A stretch of 38,441 nt of DNA. Origin: Porticoccaceae bacterium (GTDB taxonomy: Bacteria; Pseudomonadota; Gammaproteobacteria; Pseudomonadales; Porticoccaceae). The notes beneath the pieces are model-generated. The model had not been told where the DNA came from and did no database searches. It was given only the letters and a program-made list of their open reading frames with translations. Numbering within the stretch: the first letter of the stretch is position 1; each line of letters begins with the position of its first letter. The stretch covers positions 1 to 38,441 of the forward strand of contig PABE01000113.1 in assembly GCA_002702725.1 (NCBI GenBank), given 5' to 3'. The position numbers were made by a program, and so were the translations under genes. Below, piece by piece: positions 28,339 through 35,459 of this stretch.

Positions 28339-28827
28339 ATGCCCCCCCGTCTCTTCGCCAATTTTTTCCAGCACGGCTATATCACCAACGATATGGCCCG
28401 CGCCAAGCGGGTATTCGCCGATACCCACAACGTCAGAGACTATGTCGATATCGACAATGCCTTTGAGGTAAATACCCCCGCCGGGGTAAAGACTCTCGAC
28501 CTTAAAATTTCCCTCGCCTATGTGGATGAGCTCCAGGTCGAGCTGATCGAACCCGTCGGCGGCAGTGCTGCAGACCTGTACAGACAGGTTCTGCCTGCAA
28601 GCGACTTTGCTATCGTCATCCATCACATGGCGTACATGATTACCGGGCCCGAAGAGAACTGGCACGCGTTCCGGCGCCAGGTCGGTAACCCCACCTACCC
28701 CATTGCCATTGAGGCGGAAATCGGCCCCGTGAAATTCCTGTACCTGGATACTCGCAAAACCACGGGTCACTACTCCGAATACCTGTGGGCCTCGGAAGAT
28801 ATCAACGCCATGGTGCCCAGGAACTGA
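28339..28827 (+). CDS. VOC-family protein (glyoxalase-type)
   Basis: A 162-residue VOC protein, different in sequence from the one at 26821. Likely ligands are the His in FFQHGYITND, the Glu in LQVELIEPVGG and the His in VIHHMAYMITG; the fourth position is less clear (KFLYLDT has Tyr/Asp instead of Glu). It could be an isomerase, lyase or dioxygenase acting on a ring intermediate. GGAG lies upstream of the ATG. It is 153 bp after the dienelactone hydrolase gene and 34 bp before the next gene. Confidence 0.82.
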   Translation: MPPRLFANFFQHGYITNDMARAKRVFADTHNVRDYVDIDNAFEVNTPAGVKTLDLKISLAYVDELQVELIEPVGGSAADLYRQVLPASDFAIVIHHMAYMITGPEENWHAFRRQVGNPTYPIAIEAEIGPVKFLYLDTRKTTGHYSEYLWASEDINAMVPRN

Positions 28828-28861
28828 TCAAGCCAACAAAACGATAATGAAAGGAGGAACG

Positions 28862-29314
28862 ATGCCGGAACTGCGACAGGCGGACCGTATAGCCATTCAG
28901 CAACTCAAAGCACGCTACTGCCGGTTGATGGATACCAAGCAGTGGGACCAATGGCGCCAGTTATTCACCGAAGACCTGGTCATGGACTGCAGCGACGATG
29001 TGACCCCGGATATTGGCGAACCCGTGATCACCGGCCGCGCCAAGGCGACTGATCAGGTACAACGGTTCGTCGGGCCAGCCATAACCGTTCACCAGGTTCA
29101 CGCTCCGGAGATCGAGTTTGTCAGCGACAACGAAGCCACCGGAATCTGGGCCATGTCGGACGTCGTTTCCTGGCCGCCGGAAACGCCGCCCCCGGTAGCG
29201 AGTGTTACGGTCATACACGGCTATGGCCATTACCACGAGCGCTATCGCAAGGTCGAAGGCGACTGGAAAATCGCCCAACTGAAACTGACCCGACTGCACG
29301 TTCAAGCCCAGTAG
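28862..29314 (+). CDS. SnoaL/NTF2-like protein
   Basis: A 150-residue single-domain protein with the helix DRIAIQQLKARYCRLMDTKQ and WRQLFTEDLVMDCSDD, characteristic of the SnoaL_4/scytalone-dehydratase-like NTF2 group. The central HQVHAPEIEF and the terminal strand YRKVEGDWKIAQLKLTRL complete the fold. Asp and His residues in the cavity are compatible with a dehydratase or isomerase. The ATG at 28862 is fixed by GGAGG four bases upstream. It ends the dienelactone hydrolase-VOC unit and is followed by a bidirectional terminator. Confidence 0.8.
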   Translation: MPELRQADRIAIQQLKARYCRLMDTKQWDQWRQLFTEDLVMDCSDDVTPDIGEPVITGRAKATDQVQRFVGPAITVHQVHAPEIEFVSDNEATGIWAMSDVVSWPPETPPPVASVTVIHGYGHYHERYRKVEGDWKIAQLKLTRLHVQAQ

Positions 29315-29321
29315 CGCGTAT

Positions 29322-29348
29322 AAAAAAACCCCGCCAGCCGGCGGGGTT
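29322..29348 (-). terminator. Bidirectional terminator between convergent genes
   Basis: AACCCCGCC-AGCC-GGCGGGGTT forms a 9-bp stem. On the minus strand it is followed by TTTTTTT and terminates the monooxygenase transcript. On the plus strand the T run is only two residues, so it works less well there. It lies 21 bp past the 29370 stop. Confidence 0.9.
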
Positions 29349-29369
29349 CATTGCGTTGTTTCAAACAGC

Positions 29370-30572
29370 CTAGATAAAGTCTGCCGGTGCAATGTTGGGC
29401 TCGATACCCATGATGGATTTGCCCAGGATTTCATAGCCGACGTAGGGCAGATTGGCCGTGTGTCGCGCACCGACATTCAGGTCGCGCCAGAACCGCGAAA
29501 TATCCTTGCTCTCCGCGAACGCCCCTGAACCGGCAATATACATCAGGTCATGGGCCGCCTTACCCAGTAGATCAACGGTAAAGGAACCCTCCCCTTTACT
29601 CAGTGCCCGCTGCTCCGGGGTCATTGGCACCTGCGTAATGCCGACGTTGTCCAGAATCCCGCAGGTTTTTTCCATCAGCAACTTGGCGGCCGATACGCTC
29701 GCCGCAATCCGACCGATATCCCCCTGCACCACTGCTGAATCCGCCTGACGATCGTAGGTCGTATAAACGATCGGGCGGCTCTGGGCGGCGTCGACAACCA
29801 TTTCCAGCATGGCTTCGGCGGCGCCAACGACCATACCGTGGGCGGTGGCGCGCAGGAACGGCATAAAGGGCCAGTAGTCAGAAGGTTCGCCAACGTGTTT
29901 CTTGTCCGGTCCGTGGACACCAATGCCTTTGGTAATGTCGAAGAACCGGTTTTTGGGGACGAAAATGTCCTTGGCGACACAGGTCTCGGATCCGGTGCCC
30001 TTCATACCCACCATGTGCCAGGTGTCTTCAATTTCCATTTCACTCATCGGGATGTAGACGTAACCATTGCCGACAACCTCGTCTTCATCATTGAGCGCCT
30101 TGACGCCGAAACCACCCCAGTCGGCGTGGCGACAACCGGAACAGTAGGCCCACTTGCCATTGACAATGAAACCGCCTTCCACAACCCGCGCCACCCCCGG
30201 CGGGGTTACAGCGTTGCAGATAGTGGGATGTGCATTGCCGCCAAACAATTCCTCCTGCAATTCATCGGGCCCGAGGCTCGCAACCCAGGTAGTGCCGTGG
30301 AGAACGGTGTATACCCAGCCAACAGAAGGGTCCCCCTTACCCAGCTCAGCACCCACCCGGGCCATGGCTGTCGCGGAAGTCCCCAACCCGCCCCAACGGC
30401 GGGGGGAGGCCATTTCCCAGAACCCGGCGTTGGTCAGCTCCTTGAATACGTCATCACAAATCCGACGGTTGGCGTCAAACTGAGGCGCACGCTCACGCAA
30501 CAACGGGCGCAGCTCTCGGGCCCGGCCAATAAGTTCTTTCTCGGCTTCGTGGTTATAGTCAGTGTATTTCAT
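29370..30572 (-). CDS. Acyl-CoA-dehydrogenase-fold flavin monooxygenase (HsaA-like)
   Basis: A 400-residue protein from the ATG at 30572, fixed by AGGAG six bases upstream. It has the acyl-CoA dehydrogenase fold, but the pattern matches flavin-dependent hydroxylases (HsaA group, Acyl-CoA_dh_2 C-terminal domain). Relevant stretches are RRWGGLGTSATAMARVGAEL, GDPSVGWVYTVLHGTTW, INGKWAYCSGC-like VNGKWAYCSGC, DTWHMVGMKGTGSETCVAKD and the C-terminal FWRDLNVGARHTANLPYVGYE. Such enzymes need reduced flavin from a partner reductase, which is not in the window. It is transcribed divergently from the Rieske dioxygenase, with a shared 640-bp regulatory region. Confidence 0.85.
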   Translation of the reverse strand: MKYTDYNHEAEKELIGRARELRPLLRERAPQFDANRRICDDVFKELTNAGFWEMASPRRWGGLGTSATAMARVGAELGKGDPSVGWVYTVLHGTTWVASLGPDELQEELFGGNAHPTICNAVTPPGVARVVEGGFIVNGKWAYCSGCRHADWGGFGVKALNDEDEVVGNGYVYIPMSEMEIEDTWHMVGMKGTGSETCVAKDIFVPKNRFFDITKGIGVHGPDKKHVGEPSDYWPFMPFLRATAHGMVVGAAEAMLEMVVDAAQSRPIVYTTYDRQADSAVVQGDIGRIAASVSAAKLLMEKTCGILDNVGITQVPMTPEQRALSKGEGSFTVDLLGKAAHDLMYIAGSGAFAESKDISRFWRDLNVGARHTANLPYVGYEILGKSIMGIEPNIAPADFI

Positions 30573-30784
30573 TCCAATCTCCTGCATAGAAAGTCGGCAA
30601 GTTTTTCTTTTCCAATGCCCGTCTGGCAGCAAACCTCGCTCTAAGAGCCAGGGCCCTGAAACCGGGTTAGGACTGGAAATTAGCAACAAAGAACAAAATG
30701 AGCAAGATTTGTCTAATCTGTACAAAAACAAATTCGCGGGTAGTTGCGCCAGATCATATAAGCAAAGGATCCGCATTCACTCCG

Positions 30785-30801
30785 ACAGCTTGACAAGCTG
30801 T
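30785..30801. promoter_or_regulatory. 17-bp interrupted palindrome, candidate operator
   Basis: ACAGCTTG-A-CAAGCTGT is a perfect 8-1-8 inverted repeat with no coding role. The length fits a dimeric repressor or activator site. The cognate protein is not identifiable and no regulator gene lies in the window. Confidence 0.6.
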
Positions 30802-30828
30802 AGCGCCACTGCCATCGAGACGCGAACA

Positions 30829-30843
30829 GAATAAACTTTATTC
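30829..30843. promoter_or_regulatory. 15-bp AT-rich palindrome, candidate operator
   Basis: GAATAAA-C-TTTATTC is a perfect 7-1-7 inverted repeat 27 bp to the right of the 17-bp palindrome. It could be an operator, or AT-rich promoter DNA of the divergent monooxygenase gene. Confidence 0.5.
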
Positions 30844-30969
30844 CTTTATTATCAGACTGTTAACCACCAATCTACACTGAAAACGAGGGGCGTCCAGGCA
30901 TGGTAGCACCAATACCTCTGGCCACAGGCGGGACCCTACCTATACTCAGGCAGACGAAAATTTCCTTTG

Positions 30970-31011
30970 TTGATCTGGATCAAGGAAGGAGAACGGCCGA
31001 AAGACTAGATT
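30970..31011 (+). promoter_or_regulatory. ANR/FNR-type box and -10 element of the dioxygenase operon
   Basis: TTGATCTGGATCAA (30970-30983) is a perfect match to the ANR/FNR consensus TTGAT-N4-ATCAA. The box centre is at 30976.5. A TAGATT (31006-31011) lies where a -10 should be if transcription starts near 31018, which places the box at -41.5, the standard class II activator position. The match and spacing are seen directly; oxygen-responsive control is an inference from the FNR/ANR family. Confidence 0.72.
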
Positions 31012-31024
31012 GGCCACATGCAGA

Positions 31025-31052
31025 TTGAACATATTGAACAGATATTGTTCAA
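31025..31052. repeat. TTGAACA direct and inverted repeats just after the predicted start site
   Basis: TTGAACA occurs at 31025-31031 and again at 31034-31040. The second copy forms a perfect 7-5-7 palindrome with TGTTCAA at 31046-31052 (TTGAACAGATATTGTTCAA). At about +8 to +35 of the predicted transcript, a bound repressor could block transcription. The cognate regulator is unknown. Confidence 0.65.
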
Positions 31053-31212
31053 CGAGCATAGCCAAGGGTAAGAAGACAGTTACTAAACGTCGCCAGGGGA
31101 TTCGTGAGGTCAGGGGGCAAACAACGCGTCGCGTTGAATACCGATGGTATTCCATGGGTTAACCACTCCCGATCCCGTCCTTATGTCAAGCAATGCCACT
31201 GAGGATTTAGAC

Positions 31213-32601
31213 ATGCTAAGAAAAGTTAACCCGGTCCTGTCGGACGGAACCAGAATCGAAGATCTATTCAACCTGGAGACCCGCGAGGTTTCCCTGAGCA
31301 CCATGTACGATCCGGAACTCTACCAGATCGAGATGGAGAAAATTTTTACCAAGGTCTGGCTTTTCCTAGGCCACACTTCTGAAATCCCTAATAGCGGAGA
31401 CTATGTGGTTCGTCACATGGGAGAGGACGAAGTGATTGTTGCCCGCGACCGCAAGGGCGATGTTCATGTGAGCCTGAACGTTTGCCCTCACCGGGGTATG
31501 CATATTTGTACCGCCGAATCCGGCAATGCCGCTGTCCACAAATGTATCTACCACGGCTGGGCGTTCCGCAATGACGGCAGCTTCGTCGGTGCACCCCTTG
31601 AAAAGGAAAAGATGCACGGTGAAATCTATCCCAAGGAAAAACTGGGCCTGAAAAAAGCCAGGGTTCAGCTCTACCACGGGCTGATTTTCGCAACCTGGGA
31701 TCAGGATGCAGCACCCCTTGAAGAGCAACTCGGCGACATGAAGTTTTACTACGACATCCTGTTTGGCAAGACCGAGGGCGGCCTGGAAGTACTGGGCCCG
31801 CCCCAGCGCCTGACCATTAACGCCAACTGGAAAACAGCCGGGGAACAATCCGCCTGCGACGGTTTCCACACCCTGACACTGCACCGCTCGCAGATCGACA
31901 TCGGCAACTTCGGCGGTGACGGTGATTCGCTCGACGACTTCGCGCCGGTAATGAACGGCATCAATGTCGCCGAGAAAGGGAACGCTTTGCGCTGCATTTC
32001 CGCGGCCAGCACTTTCCGCATGCTGATCGGCAGCGAAGATTTCGATAAGCTCAGCGACGAAGAACGGCTGAAGAAAATGCCCCCTCCGGGCATTGTCACC
32101 GACCAACTGTTCAACGAAATGAAACAGCGGCTTTCACCCGAGCAGCTGCACGTTGTATCCGTCGCTCCTCCCCAGGTTGGCGGCATGTTCCCCAACGTGA
32201 ATATCCTTTTCATCTACGCACCGCTGCCTGACGGCACCCTGGGTTCCGGTCTGCTCATCCACAGTATCAACCCCAAAGCTCCGGACAAATTCCAGTGGGT
32301 AACCTGGTTTTTTGCCGAAAGAGACACCCCTGAGGAAGTCAAGCAGGCAATGCGGGCCGCGGCCGTACAAACCGGTGGCACTTCCGGACTGATCGAGCAG
32401 GACGACTCCGACACCTGGCCGCACATGACCGACGCCGCCCGGGGCGGCTGGGGTCGCACGGAAACACTGAAATACCAGGCCATTGGCGGGATAAACCGTC
32501 CCGAGGGCTGGCCCGACAAGGCGAATGTCTACGCCGGGCTTTCGAAAGATGATGCCCAGTGGCACTGGTGGCAGCAATACCATGAGGTGATGACCAAGTA
32601 A
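31213..32601 (+). CDS. Rieske ring-hydroxylating dioxygenase, alpha subunit
   Basis: Catalytic subunit that adds O2 to a ring, usually giving a cis-diol. From the ATG at 31213 (GAGGA eight bases upstream) it has 462 residues; an ATG at 31183 lacks a ribosome binding site. The Rieske 2Fe-2S motif is Cys91-x-His93-x17-Cys111-x2-His114. The mononuclear iron site is Asp216-Gly-Phe-His219-x4-His224, with a carboxylate in EQDDSDTW (Asp397 or Asp398), and the NWK motif is at 205-207. This is the large two-subunit class related to naphthalene/biphenyl-type enzymes. The substrate is not predictable by eye. It is followed after 47 bp by the beta subunit. No dedicated reductase gene is present. Confidence 0.95.
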   Translation: MLRKVNPVLSDGTRIEDLFNLETREVSLSTMYDPELYQIEMEKIFTKVWLFLGHTSEIPNSGDYVVRHMGEDEVIVARDRKGDVHVSLNVCPHRGMHICTAESGNAAVHKCIYHGWAFRNDGSFVGAPLEKEKMHGEIYPKEKLGLKKARVQLYHGLIFATWDQDAAPLEEQLGDMKFYYDILFGKTEGGLEVLGPPQRLTINANWKTAGEQSACDGFHTLTLHRSQIDIGNFGGDGDSLDDFAPVMNGINVAEKGNALRCISAASTFRMLIGSEDFDKLSDEERLKKMPPPGIVTDQLFNEMKQRLSPEQLHVVSVAPPQVGGMFPNVNILFIYAPLPDGTLGSGLLIHSINPKAPDKFQWVTWFFAERDTPEEVKQAMRAAAVQTGGTSGLIEQDDSDTWPHMTDAARGGWGRTETLKYQAIGGINRPEGWPDKANVYAGLSKDDAQWHWWQQYHEVMTK

Positions 32602-32648
32602 TTGCTGCGCAATGACACCGTGACGACCCAATTTAAGAGGTAAAACTG

Positions 32649-33218
32649 ATGAACAATACAGCCGAAAAGATCGCTCCGTTTGAGATTCCGCCGATTGATA
32701 TCCCAAAGCCGACGGACTCCATCACCCACTATCAAGTGCAGCAGTTCCTGCATCTGGACGCCTACCTGCTGGACCACAACCGCCTGGCGGAGTGGCTAAA
32801 CATCCTCGCGCCGGATCTGCGCTACTTCGTGCCGGTGCGGCAAACCCGCGAGCGCGTTGACCGGGACAAGGAGTTTTCCACAACCATTGGTCACATGGAC
32901 GATGATTTTCAATCCATCTCCATGCGTGTGCATCGGCTGGTCAACACCAAATCCGCATGGTCCGAGGATCCTGCTTCCCGGGTGCGCCGGTTTGTGTCCA
33001 ACGTCTCGGTATGGGAAACCGATGTGGATGGCGAGTACGATGTAAACAGCTACTTGCTGATGACCCGCAACCGGTTCTACCAGGAAGACTATCAGCTCCT
33101 CAGCGCTGAACGTCACGATCGCGTTCGTCGCAAGGGCGAAACCTTTGAGCTGGTAAGCCGGGAAGTACGCATGGATCAGGCAGTACTGGGTATGCCCAAT
33201 CTGGCAATCTTTCTCTAA
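32649..33218 (+). CDS. Ring-hydroxylating dioxygenase, beta subunit
   Basis: A 189-residue structural subunit with the NTF2/SnoaL-like fold that assembles with alpha as an alpha3beta3 hexamer. Characteristic stretches are VQQFLHLDAYLLDHNRLAEW, LAPDLRYFVPVRQTRER, SISMRVHRLVNTKSAWSEDP, RRFVSNVSVWETD and a C-terminal ending in LAIFL. AGAGGT precedes the ATG. The position directly after the alpha gene confirms the assignment. The 122-base gap to the globin gene contains two hairpins. Confidence 0.95.
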   Translation: MNNTAEKIAPFEIPPIDIPKPTDSITHYQVQQFLHLDAYLLDHNRLAEWLNILAPDLRYFVPVRQTRERVDRDKEFSTTIGHMDDDFQSISMRVHRLVNTKSAWSEDPASRVRRFVSNVSVWETDVDGEYDVNSYLLMTRNRFYQEDYQLLSAERHDRVRRKGETFELVSREVRMDQAVLGMPNLAIFL

Positions 33219-33228
33219 CCCTGTGGAC

Positions 33229-33316
33229 GCCGCCACCTGGCACAGGGTGGCGGCCATCTGCCCGTCATGGACAGACCGCGACTGCGGACACTGGTGGCGA
33301 CTCCTGCCGACGCCAC
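33229..33316 (+). repeat. Two hairpins between the dioxygenase beta and globin genes
   Basis: The first hairpin is GCCGCCACC-N8-GGTGGCGGC (33229-33254), a perfect 9-bp GC-rich stem. The second is GTGGCG-N11-CGCCAC (33294-33316). Neither is followed by a T run, so they are not standard terminators. They may stabilise the dioxygenase mRNA or modulate globin translation. Confidence 0.7.
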
Positions 33317-33340
33317 AGGCAGCAACCAAAAGCCCATAAA

Positions 33341-33766
33341 ATGACAATCAATAACGATCTGATCCTTAACTCTTTCGAGTCCGCCGCGGAAAGCCTGGGC
33401 GACATTACCCCCCATGTCTACCGGCGCTTCTTTCTGCAGTACCCGGAAGCGGAATCCCTGTTCAACATCAAGGGCGCTCAATTCCAGGATGAGCTCAAAG
33501 TCCAGATGGTCAGGGACGCGATCTACGCCTACCTGGAATATCTGGAGACGCCGGAAGAAGTGGAAATCGTCTTCAAATACACCATTCCCCAGCATGTGGA
33601 TCTGGACATCCCGATACGCTACTTCATCGCCCTTCTGGAAGCCGTCGCGGACGTGGTCTGTGACTCCGTGGACGATCGAACACAGGCTGACACGAAAGCC
33701 AGCTGGTCAGAATTGCTTCAGGAATTCCGGCAGATGATTGATCGTTACGCAAAGGCGGAAGCCTGA
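33341..33766 (+). CDS. Single-domain globin (Vitreoscilla-hemoglobin-like)
   Basis: A 141-residue protein with globin landmarks. Tyr27 fits B10 (TPHVYRRFFLQYPEAESLF) and Phe41 fits CD1. His85 fits the proximal F8 histidine (IPQHVDLDIPIRY), at the same number as in Vitreoscilla hemoglobin, with Tyr94 nearby on helix G. The distal E7 residue is uncertain. There is no FAD/NAD reductase domain, so it is not a flavohemoglobin. It follows the dioxygenase beta gene by 122 bp in the same direction, without a clear ribosome binding site. Likely roles are O2 supply to or redox protection of the dioxygenase, NO handling, or oxygen sensing. The assignment rests on residue patterns only. Confidence 0.8.
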   Translation: MTINNDLILNSFESAAESLGDITPHVYRRFFLQYPEAESLFNIKGAQFQDELKVQMVRDAIYAYLEYLETPEEVEIVFKYTIPQHVDLDIPIRYFIALLEAVADVVCDSVDDRTQADTKASWSELLQEFRQMIDRYAKAEA

Positions 33767-33787
33767 TCGATATCGCCCAGGCTTCCG
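33756..33787. repeat. Inverted repeat across the globin stop codon
   Basis: CGGAAGCCT (33756-33764) and AGGCTTCCG (33779-33787) form a perfect 9-bp stem with a 14-base loop, overlapping the globin stop. It sits between convergent genes but has no T run, so it is at best an atypical terminator or an mRNA 3'-end stabiliser. Confidence 0.6.
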
Positions 33788-33809
33788 GCAGCGCAAGGGA
33801 TGAGGACAG

Positions 33810-34571
33810 CTACAGCGTCATACCACCGTCAAGGGGAATGACGGCCCCGGTAATAAAACCACCGGCGCGGGAGGCGAGGTGGACCACTGCGCCGACGATA
33901 TCGTCCGGCTGACCGAGGCGATGGCGTGGCACCATCTTCAGAATCATCGGCAATTGATCATCCGGAATCTGTGTGATTCTGGAAAGAAAGAAGCCGGGGG
34001 CAATGGCGTTGACGGTGATATTTTCCTGGCCAAGACGTTTGCCAAGGGATCCGGTCAGGTGATGAAGACCCGCCTTTGACGCCTGATAGGAGTAGTTTTC
34101 CTTGGGACCGACCCGGGTTCCGCCCATTGAGCCGATATTAATCACCGCGCTCGGGTGCCGAGCAGTAGCCCCGGCCCGCAGCATCGCCAACAATTTCTGG
34201 GTGAAAAAAAACACTGACTTCAGATTGAGGTCCAAAACCTGGTCCCAGCCCTCTTCGGTGAACTCGTCCAGTGGCGCCTCGTACATGGCCCCGGCGTTAT
34301 TCACCAGAATGTGAAGCTGGGACTCTTTTTCGCGGAGTGCCTGCGCCACCGACTCGACGCCCTGACGGGTGGAAAGGTCGCCGATCAGTGGTAAACACTC
34401 ACCGGATCCACTGAGTTCCGTCGCCACCGCTGTACAGGTATCCGCATTGCGGCCGACTATATAGGTGCGTGCTCCGCGCTCCACCAGCCCCCTGGCGATC
34501 ATATAACCGATACCACTGGTACCGCCGGTGACCAGTGCCACCCGTCCTTCGACTGAAAACAACGTATCCAT
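33810..34571 (-). CDS. Short-chain dehydrogenase/reductase (SDR)
   Basis: Classical NAD(P)-dependent SDR of 253 residues. The cofactor motif TGGTSGIG is at 15-22 and NNAG at 91-94. The catalytic residues are Asn116, Ser148 (NIGS), Tyr162 and Lys166 (YQASK). Arg41 after the second strand (VGRN) suggests NADP(H) preference. It resembles the RhlG/gluconate-5-dehydrogenase-like group. It could oxidise the diol made by the dioxygenase or act on a hydroxyacyl intermediate. AAGGAT lies upstream of the ATG. It is the last gene of a minus-strand unit with SDR2 and the MDR gene, and is convergent with the globin gene. Confidence 0.92.
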   Translation of the reverse strand: MDTLFSVEGRVALVTGGTSGIGYMIARGLVERGARTYIVGRNADTCTAVATELSGSGECLPLIGDLSTRQGVESVAQALREKESQLHILVNNAGAMYEAPLDEFTEEGWDQVLDLNLKSVFFFTQKLLAMLRAGATARHPSAVINIGSMGGTRVGPKENYSYQASKAGLHHLTGSLGKRLGQENITVNAIAPGFFLSRITQIPDDQLPMILKMVPRHRLGQPDDIVGAVVHLASRAGGFITGAVIPLDGGMTL

Positions 34572-34657
34572 CAGCGATCCTTATTATGCGTTTGACTGAG
34601 AGATCAGAGCGCTCGAAAATCAAATGGCGAGGCTAACCCCGCCGCTTGGCTTACAGA

Positions 34658-35443
34658 TCAATGGCAGCCATATATACCGCCATCAATCACATGCTCGCCG
34701 CCGGTCATATAGGCGCCGGCACGGGACGACAGGAAAATACACAGGCCGACAATATCCTCGGCGGTACCAAACCGGGAAAGGGGCACCCGCTCGATAAACT
34801 CCTGGCTCGCTTCCTCCTCTTTGCGGATGTGCGCGGTCATCTTGGTCGGGAAATAACCCGGAACCACCGCGTTCACGGTAATGTTATCTCCGGCGAGTTC
34901 GGACGCCAGCACCCGTGACAGATGATGAATCGCGGCTTTGCTGGACACATAGGAATAGGCCGGTAGCGGCTCAACTGCCTTTCCGGCCAGGGAGCCTATA
35001 TTGATTACCCGGGCCGGGTTATCCTTCGATGCCTCACCCGATTTCTTCAACAGCGGCAATAACTCCCGGACCAGGGTAAAAGGCCCCTGGACGTTCACCG
35101 CCATAATGGGAGCCCAGGCCTTGTCGGGGAATTCCTCGAGGGGAGCCCCCCAGGTGCGCCCGGCATTGTTGATCAGAATATCGAGCTTTTCCTCTCGGGA
35201 CTTGATTTCATCAGCCAGCTTAACCACCGCTTCCGGCGGATCCATTTCCGCGGCAATGCCCACGCAAGGGCCAATGGCGCTCATTTCCCGGGCGGCTTCC
35301 TCGACATCGGCAGGCTTGCGCGACGTAATATATACCTTGGCACCGGCCCTGAGCAGACCCTCGGCTATCATACGGCCCATGCCGGACGCGCCGCCTGTGA
35401 TCAGGGCGACTTTGCCGCTGATATCAAAAAGTTCATAGCTCAT
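34658..35443 (-). CDS. Short-chain dehydrogenase/reductase (SDR)
   Basis: A 261-residue classical SDR related to its neighbour at 33810, which may be an old duplicate. TGGASGMG is at 16-23; NNAG, NIGS and YSYVSSK provide the cofactor and catalytic residues. SRKP after the second strand suggests NADP(H). AGGAG precedes the ATG at 35443, only 16 bases after the MDR stop, so the two are co-transcribed. It likely acts as a dehydrogenase or reductase of a hydroxylated ring or acyl intermediate. Confidence 0.92.
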   Translation of the reverse strand: MSYELFDISGKVALITGGASGMGRMIAEGLLRAGAKVYITSRKPADVEEAAREMSAIGPCVGIAAEMDPPEAVVKLADEIKSREEKLDILINNAGRTWGAPLEEFPDKAWAPIMAVNVQGPFTLVRELLPLLKKSGEASKDNPARVINIGSLAGKAVEPLPAYSYVSSKAAIHHLSRVLASELAGDNITVNAVVPGYFPTKMTAHIRKEEEASQEFIERVPLSRFGTAEDIVGLCIFLSSRAGAYMTGGEHVIDGGIYGCH

Positions 35444-35459
35444 ATCAATCGCTCCTGCT

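Larger units (their letters stand above)
30573..31212. other. Divergent regulatory region, monooxygenase/dioxygenase
   Basis: These 640 bp hold no supported gene but contain several symmetric sites: a 17-bp interrupted palindrome at 30785-30801, a 15-bp AT-rich palindrome at 30829-30843, a perfect ANR/FNR-type box at 30970-30983 with a spaced -10 at 31006-31011, and a TTGAACA repeat/palindrome at 31025-31052. A weaker repeat, TTTGT-N9-ACAAA (30708-30726), also occurs near the monooxygenase start. The plus-strand leader from the predicted start site to the dioxygenase start codon is about 195 bases. Confidence 0.75.

Noticed and set aside
29838-30644. Open frame of 268 codons on the plus strand opposite the flavin monooxygenase
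   Set aside because: Shadow of the conserved minus-strand gene; no protein-like composition or motif.
33341-33766. Flavohemoglobin
   Set aside because: The frame ends after the globin domain and the next gene is on the opposite strand; no FAD/NAD reductase domain is present.
33756-33787. Terminator after the globin gene
   Set aside because: The 9-bp stem is perfect but the loop is long and no T run follows on either strand, so it is listed only as an inverted repeat.
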